DNA of 64,000 nucleotides, from NCBI GenBank assembly GCA_021324395.1, contig JAJPJG010000030.1, positions 40,641-104,640 of the forward strand. Reading direction: 5' to 3'. Source of the DNA: Spartobacteria bacterium (GTDB lineage Bacteria > Verrucomicrobiota > Verrucomicrobiia > Chthoniobacterales > Chthoniobacteraceae). The first letter of the stretch is position 1, and every line of letters begins with the position of its first letter. A model generated the notes under the pieces. It made no database searches. It was not told the DNA's origin and saw nothing but the letters and a program-made list of their open reading frames with translations. The position numbers were made by a program, and so were the translations under genes. Shown one piece after another: positions 17,733 to 26,972 of the stretch.

Positions 17733-20072
17733 ATGCCATCCTTGTTTGCAAAAGCAGCGTCGCACTTTGTTCTCATCATAATGTTCGTTATGTCACCACA
17801 TGCGAGTTTAGCTGTGCCGCATACATTCAACATAGGCGATAACGACTTTCTCCTCGACGGCCAGCGATTTCAGATTCGTTGCGGAGAGATGCACTTTGCG
17901 CGCGTGCCGCGCGAATACTGGCGGCACAGGCTGCAGCTATGTAAGGCGATGGGACTTAATACAGTTTGTGCCTACCTCTTTTGGAATTTTCACGAATGGG
18001 AAAAGGGCCAGTATAACTGGTCGGGACAGGCTGATGCTGCGGAGTTTTGCAAAATCGCGCAGGAGGAGGGCTTGTGGGTAATCCTCCGTCCGGGACCTTA
18101 CGCATGCGCCGAATGGGAGATGGGCGGCTTTCCATGGTGGCTATTGAAAAAGGATGGCATGAAGCTTCGAACGCGCGATCCCGATTATCTGGCGGCAAGC
18201 CGTGCATGGCTAAAGGAAGTAGGACGTGAGCTGGGGCCGATGCAAGTAACCAAAGGCGGCCCGATTCTGCTGGTGCAGGTCGAAAATGAATACGGCTTTT
18301 ATGGGTCGGACGCTGAATACATGCGACAGATGCGACAGGCCACGATCGATGCAGGCTTTAACGTGCCACTGTTTGCATGCAATCCGCCCCAGACATTGCG
18401 CAATGGTTTGGTCAAAGAACTCTTTCAGGTAGTTAATTTCGGCAGTAACCCGGAAGCTGGGTTTAAAGCTTTGCGCGAAGTGCAATCGAAAGGGCCGCTG
18501 ATGTGCGGCGAGTTTTATCCGGGGTGGTTCGATACATGGGGCTTTCCACATCACCTCGGAAAAACCGCCCAATATCTCCAGGATTTGGAATACATGCTTT
18601 TACACAATGCTTCGTTCAGTATTTACATGGCGCATGGTGGAACTTCGTTCGGAATGTGGGGTGGGGCGGATAGACCATTCAAGCCTGATACAAGTAGCTA
18701 TGACTATGACGCGCCGGTTAGCGAAGCCGGCTGGATAGGTGATAAGTTTAAGCTGACGCGCGAGCTTTTCTCAAAGCATCTGCTGCCCGGCGAGAAACTT
18801 CCTGAGCCACCTCCGTCAAATCCAGTGATTGCTATTCCAAAGTTTGAGCTTACGCAGAGCGCGGGCCTCTTTGATAACTTACCACAACCGATCAGCGACA
18901 AAACTCCGCGAAACATGGAAGCTTATGACCAGGGACGCGGATGCATCCTTTATAGGACAACCATTCCAGCCGGACCGGCTGCAAAATTGGATGCACAATC
19001 CGCTCATGATTTCGCGTGGGTCTACCTGGATGAAAAACAGATTGGCATCATGGATCGTCGCTCGCAAAAATGCAGTGTTTCATTGCCGGCACGCACTGCC
19101 CCGGCGCGTCTGGACATTTTAGTCGAAGCAATGGGGCGCGTTAATTTCGGTCCGGAAATGCACGACCGCAAGGGCCTGCAGTCGCCGGTGAACCTGACTG
19201 TCGCTGATGGAAAAAAGGTAGAGCTAGAACAATGGCAAATCTTCCGTTTGCCTCTTGATGAGCCGATGCTTGCAAGTCTAAAGTGGCATGAAGACAAGCC
19301 AAACGGTCCCGCGTTCTGGCGCGGAACATTCGATGTCAAACATCCCGACGACACCTTTCTCGATCTCAGTAACTGGGGTAAAGGGGTGCTGTGGGTAAAT
19401 GGCCATTGCCTTGCGCGCTATTGGAACATTGGTCCCACGCAAACAGCTTACCTTCCGGGGCCGTGGCTTAAGGCTGGCAGCAACGAAATCGTAATTCTCG
19501 GCCTGGTAGGCCCGCAAGAACCCGTGATGGTCGGCTTGGATAAGCCGGTGCTGGATCACTTGCGCCCGGAGCTTGACTTTAGTCACAGCAACAAGCCGAA
19601 GGGTAAGTTGCTGCTTAATGGACTTAGCGCTACATATAGCGGGACTTTTGCTGAAGGTTCTAAAGCGCAGGAAGTTCATTTTCCGCAGACTGCAAAAGGC
19701 CGGCAATTCTGTATCGAGACGCTGAATGCTTACGATGGAAAGGAGTTCGCTGCGATTGCAGAGCTGGACATTTTTGGAGCCGATGGAAAACCGATTCCTC
19801 ATACGACATGGACTATCGCTTACGTAGATAGCCAGGAATCGCAAAAGGAAGATGGTTCTGCTTTGAATGCCATCAATGGACAGCTCGCGGATTACTGGCA
19901 TACCGAATGGAGTTCGGCGAGTCCGCCACATCCGCATCACCTAATCATAGATCTCGGCACTTCAGCCGACATAGGTGGCTTCCGCTATACGCCGCGTGCA
20001 AGTGAAGGCGGTGGACGCATCAAGGATTATCGGATTTATGTCGGCGATAAGCTGGCGGATCAAGGGCAATAA
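17733..20072 (+). CDS. GH35 beta-galactosidase, secreted
   Basis: A GH35 family beta-galactosidase. An N-terminal signal peptide (FVLIIMFVMSPHASLA) supports the ATG at 17733 over 17682. Counted from 17682, the TIM barrel spans about residues 50-370, with the acid/base Glu at 203 (VENEYG) and nucleophile Glu at 277 (CGEFYPGW); both are present. The middle part holds beta-sandwich domains, and the last 150 residues resemble a discoidin-like carbohydrate-binding domain (LIIDLGTSADIGGFRYTPR). It should cut terminal beta-galactose from plant or microbial glycans in the periplasm. It is followed by a dehydrogenase, a GPH-type symporter and a DUF2264 protein, which together suggest a galactoside or pectin-side-chain utilisation cluster. 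Confidence 0.9.
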   Translation: MPSLFAKAASHFVLIIMFVMSPHASLAVPHTFNIGDNDFLLDGQRFQIRCGEMHFARVPREYWRHRLQLCKAMGLNTVCAYLFWNFHEWEKGQYNWSGQADAAEFCKIAQEEGLWVILRPGPYACAEWEMGGFPWWLLKKDGMKLRTRDPDYLAASRAWLKEVGRELGPMQVTKGGPILLVQVENEYGFYGSDAEYMRQMRQATIDAGFNVPLFACNPPQTLRNGLVKELFQVVNFGSNPEAGFKALREVQSKGPLMCGEFYPGWFDTWGFPHHLGKTAQYLQDLEYMLLHNASFSIYMAHGGTSFGMWGGADRPFKPDTSSYDYDAPVSEAGWIGDKFKLTRELFSKHLLPGEKLPEPPPSNPVIAIPKFELTQSAGLFDNLPQPISDKTPRNMEAYDQGRGCILYRTTIPAGPAAKLDAQSAHDFAWVYLDEKQIGIMDRRSQKCSVSLPARTAPARLDILVEAMGRVNFGPEMHDRKGLQSPVNLTVADGKKVELEQWQIFRLPLDEPMLASLKWHEDKPNGPAFWRGTFDVKHPDDTFLDLSNWGKGVLWVNGHCLARYWNIGPTQTAYLPGPWLKAGSNEIVILGLVGPQEPVMVGLDKPVLDHLRPELDFSHSNKPKGKLLLNGLSATYSGTFAEGSKAQEVHFPQTAKGRQFCIETLNAYDGKEFAAIAELDIFGADGKPIPHTTWTIAYVDSQESQKEDGSALNAINGQLADYWHTEWSSASPPHPHHLIIDLGTSADIGGFRYTPRASEGGGRIKDYRIYVGDKLADQGQ

Positions 20073-20319
20073 GCGATAGCGGATGTCATCTGGCGGTAAT
20101 TACTTTTCAAAAACAACTCTGCGTAGCTGAAGCCGAGTCGATCACAGCAGCTCAGGCCGGGTGCTGTTACCGATAACATAGAATTCCTTTTGTGGCGTAT
20201 TTGATTCGCGCCTAAAATTCCGCAGTCCGACTACTCGAACGCAGATGATTCGGCGAAACGGTAGCATTTCGACTTTGGTTATCCTGAAAAGGAGATCGTG
20301 ATTTAACAGATTTTCATCG

Positions 20320-21381
20320 ATGCATTTGTCCCAGAATTCGCACATTGCCGGCTTGCAGACGGCGCTTTCGGATGATCAGGGGGTGCTGGTAAATGCCGGG
20401 TTTGTGTTGGGCGCAACGGAATTCGAGGACATTTACGGGAGCGAGCTAATGAGCGCGATCGAGCCGCGTGGGCGTCTGCTCGGACCGCCCATTACGGTTG
20501 AGGAGTTGGAAGCCGGCTCTCACGGTTGGGTTGGTGACATTGAGGCTTTGTTTACAGGATGGGGCGGGCCATGCCTCGATGAAAAGATGCTCTCGCGTAT
20601 GCCACGATTGCGCGCGGTTTTTTACGGTGCCGGGACATTGCGCTTTACTGTTACAGATGCCTGCTGGTCGCGCGGGATTCTTTTCACCACGGCCGCGATG
20701 CAGAATGCAATTCCTACTGCAGAGTTTGCTTTTGCGATGATCTTGCTATCGCTCAAACGCGTGTGGCACCACGCCGCTCTAGCTCATGAGATACGCACCT
20801 TTCCGCAGCATCTGCCGCTGCCGGGTAGCTTTGGATCAGTTATTGGCCTTACCTCGCTGGGACAAGTCGGCTACCGTGTGGCCAGGCAACTTCGCACTCT
20901 TGATATCAAAGTGATGGCCTACGATCCGTATGCGTCGCCGAAGCTCTTTAGAAAACTGGGCGTGATCTCGTGCTCGCTTGAGGAGTTGTTCGCTCACGCC
21001 GATGTCGTCTCTTTGCACACACCTCTGCTGCCGGAGACGTGCGGGATGATCGGAGGCGATCTGCTGCGGCTTTTGAAACCGAATGCGACCTTCATCAATA
21101 CAGCCCGTGGTGCGCTCGTGAAAGAGCCGGAATTTACTAACTTCCTGCACTCACGGCCGGATGTTCAGGCTATTCTGGATGTGACCGACCCGGAACCGCC
21201 CGCCGCCGATTCGCCGCTATGGGATCTGCCGAACGTATTTCTTACGCCTCACATTGCCGGTTCGCTCGGCTTTGAATGTCGGCGCATGGGGCGCGCGATG
21301 ATTGAGGAGTTCCATCGCTACGTCCGCGGCGAACCTTTGCGATTCAAAGTGACGCGCGAACAGCTTGCCCGCATGGCGTAA
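20320..21381 (+). CDS. D-2-hydroxyacid dehydrogenase-family protein
   Basis: A 353-residue NAD(P)-dependent D-isomer-specific 2-hydroxyacid dehydrogenase. The Rossmann motif near residue 170 is IGLTSLGQVGY, with Thr-Ser where GxG is usual; the Asp that prefers NAD is in MAYDPY. The catalytic trio is visible: Arg in NTARGALV, Glu in VTDPEPP, His in TPHIAGS. Its substrate is not evident. Next to GH35, a GPH symporter and DUF2264 it may oxidise a sugar acid. A 247-base gap with no other feature separates it from GH35, so it may have its own promoter. Confidence 0.8.
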   Translation: MHLSQNSHIAGLQTALSDDQGVLVNAGFVLGATEFEDIYGSELMSAIEPRGRLLGPPITVEELEAGSHGWVGDIEALFTGWGGPCLDEKMLSRMPRLRAVFYGAGTLRFTVTDACWSRGILFTTAAMQNAIPTAEFAFAMILLSLKRVWHHAALAHEIRTFPQHLPLPGSFGSVIGLTSLGQVGYRVARQLRTLDIKVMAYDPYASPKLFRKLGVISCSLEELFAHADVVSLHTPLLPETCGMIGGDLLRLLKPNATFINTARGALVKEPEFTNFLHSRPDVQAILDVTDPEPPAADSPLWDLPNVFLTPHIAGSLGFECRRMGRAMIEEFHRYVRGEPLRFKVTREQLARMA

Positions 21382-21462
21382 GACTGATAACAGTCAAATA
21401 CATCGTCAGCCTTCTTGCTGACAACTTCCTGCGTCCATCCATACTGAAGCTTCCCCCATTTT

Positions 21463-22911
21463 GTGAACGCACCAAAACACAATCATCACGAACGTCACAA
21501 AACTGCTCGTCAGGATCGAGTTCCTGCGCGCGAAAAATTTGGAATCGGCATGGGCCGGGTGGTTACCGATGGCTCGCATGGTTCGCTGCATGTCCTGCTA
21601 AATCCGATTTACAATATGTCGCTCGGCGTCGATACGCGGCTTCTTAGCTCGATCGTTTTTATCCAGCGAATTTGGGATGCAATGGTCGACCCATTTATCG
21701 GCCAGTTCTCTGATAACTTCCGCTCACGATGGGGAAGGCGCTTGCCATTGATGACTATAGCTATCATCCCACTTGCGCTGTTGTTCGGCGCGCTCTGGTG
21801 GTTTCCACGGAATGCAAGTCAGAATGAGCTTTTTTGGTATCTCCTGGTCAGCTCGTTGGCCTTTTACGCAAGCTACGCGTTATACTCCATGCCGCTCGGC
21901 GGATTAATGCTGGAAGCTACCGATGACTATCACGAGCGAACGCGACTAGCGGGCACTGCACTGGCTTTCGGGTTTACTATTCAAATCATAAGCCAATGGG
22001 TTTTTCCGCTGACGCAGCTGAAATTTTTCCCTGACACGATTACCGGCGTGCGCTGGGTCACAGGCGGGCTTGTTGTGATATTCATCCTTTGCGGCTTCAT
22101 ACCGGTAATGCTTTGCCGAGAGCGGCTATATCATCGAGTCGCGGAAAAACAGCCGCGGACATCCATTATCTCGGGTTTGGCTGCAATTGGAGGAAACCGC
22201 TCCGCATTACTCGTGCTCATTGCACGCTTCGTATCGATGTTTGGCTATAACATCGTCGGGATGCTCGGCCTTTATATGAACACCTACTATGTGTTCGGCG
22301 GTAATGTAAAAGCCGCTTCATGGGCATATGGCTTTCTAGGATCATCTTTTCACATTGCAGCTCTAGTCAGTTCGCTTTTCATCTATCCAAAGCTGGAGCA
22401 GCGAATCGGCAAAAGGCGGACCATGCAAGCTGCTGCGGCACTTCTTATGATCGGCTGCCTGGGAAAGACTGTTCTTTATAGGCCGGGTGAACCTTGGTGG
22501 CAACTTATAGTGCTATCAATTAATGGAATGGCGAATGCCGGCTTCGGGCTCATGTCTATAGCTATGCTAGGTGACGTCGCCGACTACGATGAATATAAGA
22601 GCGGGATGCGACGGGAAGCTTTATTTAACTCGCTTCTCGCGTGGGCGGAAAAGGCAGGTAACTCACTGGGCTCGCTGCTTACCGGATTTCTTCTTGTATG
22701 GATAGGTTTCAATGCAAAGCTTGGCGCCCAGTCACCACATACACTCTGGCTCATGAAGCTATTCTATGTCGTGACGCCTGCGGCCGGGGCACTAATTGCG
22801 CTAGTTTTGATAGATCGCTATCCATTGAGTGAGGAGCGCGCTTATGAAATCAAGGCGGAGCTCAATCGCCGTCGAGCAGAAGCTGTGAAAGATTCGCCAG
22901 GGGAGCCATAG
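21463..22911 (+). CDS. GPH/MelB-type sugar:cation symporter
   Basis: A 482-residue multi-spanning protein of the glycoside-pentoside-hexuronide:cation symporter family (major facilitator fold), about twelve helices. Family marks are EKFGIGMG near residue 25, DPFIGQFSDNFRSRWGRRLP after helix 2 and DYDEYKSGMRREALFNS in the second half. The GTG start is chosen because later starts would cut the conserved EKFG segment. It probably imports sugars or uronides released by the secreted GH35, and the next gene follows after seven bases. Confidence 0.85.
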   Translation: MNAPKHNHHERHKTARQDRVPAREKFGIGMGRVVTDGSHGSLHVLLNPIYNMSLGVDTRLLSSIVFIQRIWDAMVDPFIGQFSDNFRSRWGRRLPLMTIAIIPLALLFGALWWFPRNASQNELFWYLLVSSLAFYASYALYSMPLGGLMLEATDDYHERTRLAGTALAFGFTIQIISQWVFPLTQLKFFPDTITGVRWVTGGLVVIFILCGFIPVMLCRERLYHRVAEKQPRTSIISGLAAIGGNRSALLVLIARFVSMFGYNIVGMLGLYMNTYYVFGGNVKAASWAYGFLGSSFHIAALVSSLFIYPKLEQRIGKRRTMQAAAALLMIGCLGKTVLYRPGEPWWQLIVLSINGMANAGFGLMSIAMLGDVADYDEYKSGMRREALFNSLLAWAEKAGNSLGSLLTGFLLVWIGFNAKLGAQSPHTLWLMKLFYVVTPAAGALIALVLIDRYPLSEERAYEIKAELNRRRAEAVKDSPGEP

Positions 22912-22918
22912 CAACAAA

Positions 22919-24820
22919 ATGCAATTTCCGCCTGCTGCTAACAACCCGCTCCGAACGCGAGCGGATGTGCAAAGACTGCTTACAGATCTTGCAAAACCTA
23001 TCTTGCCGCACTTTTCTGCCGGACGCGCACAGGTGCATCTAGGCGAAACTCGCGGACATTTCGGCGATCCCGCTGGATGGCTCGAAGGATTCGCCCGGCC
23101 TTTGTGGGGATTAGTGCCACTCACGGCGGGCGGAGGAGAGTTCGAGCATTGGGAGCTTTGGCAAAAAGGAATTGCATCAGGGACCGATCCGACGCATCCC
23201 GAGTATTGGGGTTTGGCCGGCGATATGGACCAGCGCAGCGTCGAACAAGCCGCCTTTGGACTAGGTCTCGCGATTGCGCCTGACAAGCTATGGGAACCAC
23301 TATCGATAGCTACTAAAGAGCAGCTAACCGCATGGCTTGACAACATCAATAAAGTAAAGCTAGTCCACAGTAACTGGCTGTTCTTTCGTGTGCTGGTGAA
23401 CCTCGGGCTGCGTTCGCGCGGGCTCGCGTGGGCTCGAGAGACAGTCGAGGCAGACTTGGTAGAGATTGAGAAATTCCATGTCACCGGCGGTTGGTCAGCC
23501 GACGGCGGAAACGGGCCGCCTTACAAAGATGGACGGCTTGGCGATTACTACATTCCATGGGCGATTCAATTTTATGCGTTGGTCTACACGAAGTTCCTTG
23601 GCCAGGACGACAAAGAGAGATGTGATCGCTTTGTCGAAAGAGCGCGACTATTTGCACAGGACTTTCAATACTACTTTGACGCACATGGCGCAGCGTTGCC
23701 TTTTGGCCGCAGCCTGACCTATCGCTTTGCGCAAGGTGCATTTTGGGGTGCGCTCGCGTTTGCAGATATAGAGGCACTGCCATGGCCTGTTATCAAAGGT
23801 CTTTACATGCGGCATCTACGCTGGTGGATGCGGCAGCCTATTTTTACGGAGGCAGGTGTGCTCACGATTGGTTATACCTATCCAAATTTACTCGTGGCCG
23901 AGAGCTATAACTCATCGCAGTCCCCTTATTGGGCATTCAAGATATTTCTGCCGCTCGCTTTGCGCGAAGATCATCCATTTTGGAAAGCAGAAGAAGCACC
24001 GCTGCCATCGCGGCGCGCGATTCACACTGTTCCTGGTGCAAAGCTGGTGCTCGTTACCGATCCGCGCACCCACGACGTTACCGCGATCAATCCCGGCCAG
24101 CCGGTGCTCGACTGGCCACGCAATGCAATTCACAAATACTCGAAGTGCGCCTATTCGACACGGTTCGCTTTTGCAGTGCCGTCGAGCGCGCCGACTCCGA
24201 CGGAAGGTGCGCTCGATAACGGGCTTTCACTTAGCGACGACGACCGCTATTTCCGCGTGCGCGACCAATGTCTCGATGCGGAGGTAAAGGATGGCGTCGC
24301 TTATTCACGCGCGCCATATTGGCCGGATGTCGAAGTCCGCACGTGGCTGATTGCGCAGCAAACCGGTCACATTCGCATTCATCATTTGCGCACCGCGCGA
24401 AAATTGGCGGCGCTGGAAGGTGGTTTCGCTGTTTCGTGGACGGCACGTGCGGCGCTGACAACCGAGATCGCTGAAAAAGTTGTCGTCCGCACTCCATGGG
24501 GTGCAGCGGCTTTGCGCAATGTTTTCGGCAAACGGACGGGCGAGATCGTGGATCTCGGCGCGAACAGTCATCTCATGGCGAGCCTCTCCACGATGCCAGT
24601 GCTTCGCTCTACGCATGACCCCGGTGAATACTGGCTGGCTTGCTGGGCAGGCGGCGCGGAGACATCCGACGACTTTCATGAAGCCACACGCTTTAGTGTC
24701 ATTATAGAAGGCGCACAATGCCGGCTTATGCGCAACGATGAGCTATGGTGGTCCACGACCGGGAGCCAATGCGGCACATCCAGCGCAGCGCGACTCAGAT
24801 CACTCGAAGAGCCTGCGTGA
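22919..24820 (+). CDS. DUF2264 domain protein
   Basis: A 633-residue protein matching the DUF2264 family, which has an alpha/alpha-barrel-like N-terminal half (NNPLRTRADVQRLL, DMDQRSVEQAAFGLGLAI, SNWLFFRVLVNLGL, GGWSADGGNGPPYKDGRLGDYYIPWAIQF) and a beta-rich C-terminal half. The family is found in polysaccharide-utilisation loci and is suspected to be a hydrolase or lyase, but the activity is not established as far as I know. No signal peptide is visible, so it is likely cytoplasmic and acts on imported oligosaccharide, in line with the symporter gene just upstream. Confidence 0.85.
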   Translation: MQFPPAANNPLRTRADVQRLLTDLAKPILPHFSAGRAQVHLGETRGHFGDPAGWLEGFARPLWGLVPLTAGGGEFEHWELWQKGIASGTDPTHPEYWGLAGDMDQRSVEQAAFGLGLAIAPDKLWEPLSIATKEQLTAWLDNINKVKLVHSNWLFFRVLVNLGLRSRGLAWARETVEADLVEIEKFHVTGGWSADGGNGPPYKDGRLGDYYIPWAIQFYALVYTKFLGQDDKERCDRFVERARLFAQDFQYYFDAHGAALPFGRSLTYRFAQGAFWGALAFADIEALPWPVIKGLYMRHLRWWMRQPIFTEAGVLTIGYTYPNLLVAESYNSSQSPYWAFKIFLPLALREDHPFWKAEEAPLPSRRAIHTVPGAKLVLVTDPRTHDVTAINPGQPVLDWPRNAIHKYSKCAYSTRFAFAVPSSAPTPTEGALDNGLSLSDDDRYFRVRDQCLDAEVKDGVAYSRAPYWPDVEVRTWLIAQQTGHIRIHHLRTARKLAALEGGFAVSWTARAALTTEIAEKVVVRTPWGAAALRNVFGKRTGEIVDLGANSHLMASLSTMPVLRSTHDPGEYWLACWAGGAETSDDFHEATRFSVIIEGAQCRLMRNDELWWSTTGSQCGTSSAARLRSLEEPA

Positions 24821-24881
24821 TCTCAAGTTTACGACTTAGCAGTCTCGAGTCCTCGTTGCTGCGCCACTTTGCCCGAAACGA

Positions 24882-24911
24882 CCGCTGCCGTCGAAGCACT
24901 ACCGGCAGCGG
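24882..24911 (-). terminator. Hairpin downstream of tRNA-Arg
   Basis: CCGCTGCCG (24882-24890) and CGGCAGCGG (24903-24911) are perfect complements around a 12-base loop. It lies about 50 bases past the 3' end of the tRNA on the minus strand and is followed there by TCGTTTCGG, which is a weak T run. It may end the tRNA transcript or be a dispersed palindrome, since the same arms occur near 1099-1141. Confidence 0.4.
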
Positions 24912-24961
24912 ATAGCGCGGCGTCCACCGCGAGCCTTGAATATATGAGGCTTCGCGGGAAA

Positions 24962-25035
24962 CGCACCCGTAGGGATTCGAACCCCAAACCTTCTGATCCG
25001 TAGTCAGATGCTCTATCCAATTGAGCTACGGGTGC
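24962..25035 (-). tRNA. tRNA-Arg (anticodon ACG)
   Basis: On the minus strand the cloverleaf is complete: a 7-bp acceptor stem (GCACCCG with CGGGTGC), D arm GCTC/GAGC, anticodon stem TCTGA/TCAGA with loop CTACGGA (anticodon ACG), a 5-base variable loop, and a T arm with TTCGAAT. The discriminator is G. The 3' CCA is not encoded. ACG decodes CGU/CGC/CGA after conversion of A34 to inosine by TadA. Confidence 0.96.
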
Positions 25036-25101
25036 AAATGAGGAGAGGGACATTAGCCGGTGCGAAAAATGTGTCAAGCATTCCGCGCGGTTTTTGCGCA
25101 G

Positions 25102-26073
25102 CTACAAATGCTTGCGCAGGTAAAACAGCGTCACCGCGCCGACTTTTTGCAGGCTTTCGGGGCTAAGTTTGTCGAGTGTGTCGTCGGCGGTGTGCCACGG
25201 CGGGTAGTCGAAATCGATGAGATCGATGGTTGGTATGTGCGCGACATTCAGCGGCACGTGGTCGTCGTAGATATCGCGGTCGTAGTAGGAAAAGGATTCG
25301 CGCAAATTCAGGGCTGACGCGGAATCGAGAATGCCGCGCGCGAGCTCGGGCGGCGAATCGGGCGAGAGCGTGACCGTGAGATTTTTGTCGCCGATCATGT
25401 CCCACAAAATACCGAATTTAAATTGTGTGTTCCGCTTTGTTTCGCGCAGTTGCCGCGCATAAAAACGGCTGCCGTAAAGACCGTCGGTTTCGGTGAATTG
25501 CGTCACTGCTTCCTCGCCATCGAAAAAGACGAGCTCGGTTTTTTTCGCGAGGTCGGGATCGAGCGCGAGCACGCGCGCAAGTTCCGTCAATGCGCCGGTG
25601 CTCGATCCGCCGTCGCTCGCGCCGACGAAATGGATGGTGTCGAAAATTTTCGTGTCGTAGTGCGAGCAGACGATCGCACGCTGCGTGTCGGTGCGATCGC
25701 CGAAACGCGCGACGAGGTTAACGAAAGCAACCGTGCCGCGCGGCGTCTCGTCGTTAAATGTTTGCAATTGGACATTCCAGCCGCTCTGTTTCAGCGCGGC
25801 GATGATGTAAGCGCGCGTTTTTTCAAGCTCCGCCGAGCCCGATGGGCGCGGGCCGAACTCGACGAGCTTTGCCGTATGCGCGAATGCTTTCTCGCCGGAA
25901 AATTCCTTCCAAATTTCCGCCGGTGCCGACGATTTCGGAGAAGGTTTCCACCATGAGCTTGGAGTGGAAGACGTCGGTTCGTTGACAGAAGGTTCGGCCG
26001 CTTTTTCACACGCGCAAAGCAGCAACGCCGAGGCGGCAACGTAGAGAAATTTTTCCGGCGCGAGCCGAGCCAT
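25102..26073 (-). CDS. M28-family zinc peptidase or glutaminyl cyclase-like lipoprotein
   Basis: A protein of about 323 residues. An N-terminal lipoprotein signal (ALLLCAC) suggests lipid anchoring, followed by a Ser/Pro-rich linker and an M28-type catalytic domain with zinc ligands readable as CSHYDT, GASDGGSST, FFDGEEA and WHTADDT. The pattern FFDGEEA and WHTADDT matches the branch that includes glutaminyl-peptide cyclotransferases as well as aminopeptidases, so either activity is possible. ATG at 26073 is preferred; a TTG at 26085 would overlap the parB stop. It lies just downstream of parB on the same strand. Confidence 0.85.
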   Translation of the reverse strand: MARLAPEKFLYVAASALLLCACEKAAEPSVNEPTSSTPSSWWKPSPKSSAPAEIWKEFSGEKAFAHTAKLVEFGPRPSGSAELEKTRAYIIAALKQSGWNVQLQTFNDETPRGTVAFVNLVARFGDRTDTQRAIVCSHYDTKIFDTIHFVGASDGGSSTGALTELARVLALDPDLAKKTELVFFDGEEAVTQFTETDGLYGSRFYARQLRETKRNTQFKFGILWDMIGDKNLTVTLSPDSPPELARGILDSASALNLRESFSYYDRDIYDDHVPLNVAHIPTIDLIDFDYPPWHTADDTLDKLSPESLQKVGAVTLFYLRKHL

Positions 26074-26081
26074 CTGGAAAA

Positions 26082-26972
26082 TCAAACCTCTTCCTGCGGC
26101 AGCCGGATCAACTCGATGATGCGCTGCAAATCGTCCATGCCGTAGTATTCGATTTCGAGCCGGCCGCGCTTTTCGCTGTGGTGCAGCATGACGTGCGTCG
26201 CGAGATGCTGCTGAAGGCGATTTTGCAAATGCTGCAAATGAGGCGGCATCACGTTCGCAGCGGGCGTGGAGCGCGTCGGTCGAGCGACCCCTTTTTTGGT
26301 GAAATGATTCGTCACCAATTTTTCCGTCGCGCGAACGGTGTATTGATGGCGCAGCACGTTTTCGGCTACGAGCAGTTGCTCCTCCTGCGATTTTAACGCG
26401 AGTAAAACTTTCGCATGTCCAACGGAAATGCGCGCTTGCGTGAGCCAGCTTTGAATGTGCGGATGCAGCTCGAGCAATCGCATGCTATTCGCGACGGCAG
26501 CGCGGCTTTTGCCGACTTTTTGCGCGATGTCTTCCTGGCGCAGCCCGAACTCTTTTGCCAGACGCGAAAAGGCGAGCGCTTCTTCGATCGGGTTCAGGTC
26601 TTCGCGCTGCAAATTTTCGATCAACGCCAGCTCGAGCACCTCCTGGTCGGTGGCGGTGCGAACGATGATCGGAGCCTCCGTCAGCCCGACCTGCTGCGCC
26701 GCGCGCCAGCGACGTTCGCCGGCGATCAGCTCATATTTTTCACCCGTGCGCCGGACGATGAGCGGCTGGATGATGCCGTGCTCGCGGATCGAATCGATCA
26801 ACTCCTGGAGCCGCTCGCCGCGAAATTCGGTGCGCGGCTGCAGCGGCGTCGGGATGATTTGCGTGAGCGGCACCAACTGCACGCGTTCGCCGAGTTCGGC
26901 AGCGGGCGTCGGCGAGACCACGCGATTGTTAATCAACGCACCGAGACCTTTTCCGAGAGCGACTTTGGGCAT
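26082..26972 (-). CDS. parB: ParB-family chromosome-partition protein
   Basis: A 296-residue ParB. It binds centromere-like parS sites and loads condensin; as a CTP-dependent clamp it needs the GERRWRA motif, which is present near residue 92 (IAGERRWRAA). The N-terminal ParA-contact motif GKGLGALI is seen at residues 7-14, a helix-turn-helix in the middle (LRQEDIAQKVGKSRAAVANSMRLL), and a C-terminal dimer domain. The start at 26972 puts GKGLGALI at the usual distance; the longer frame up to 27113 has no family similarity. No parA lies adjacent, and I see no parS-like palindrome nearby. Confidence 0.92.
   Translation of the reverse strand: MPKVALGKGLGALINNRVVSPTPAAELGERVQLVPLTQIIPTPLQPRTEFRGERLQELIDSIREHGIIQPLIVRRTGEKYELIAGERRWRAAQQVGLTEAPIIVRTATDQEVLELALIENLQREDLNPIEEALAFSRLAKEFGLRQEDIAQKVGKSRAAVANSMRLLELHPHIQSWLTQARISVGHAKVLLALKSQEEQLLVAENVLRHQYTVRATEKLVTNHFTKKGVARPTRSTPAANVMPPHLQHLQNRLQQHLATHVMLHHSEKRGRLEIEYYGMDDLQRIIELIRLPQEEV

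Noticed and set aside
24962-25035. tRNA-Arg as an integration site for a mobile element
   Set aside because: No integrase, no repeated tRNA 3' end and no composition change was found on either side.
24829-25077. Minus-strand open frame of 82 codons with a SLSSFAPVAQLDRASDYGSEGLGFESLRV pattern
   Set aside because: It lies across the tRNA-Arg gene; this translation is a well-known artefact of tRNA sequence.
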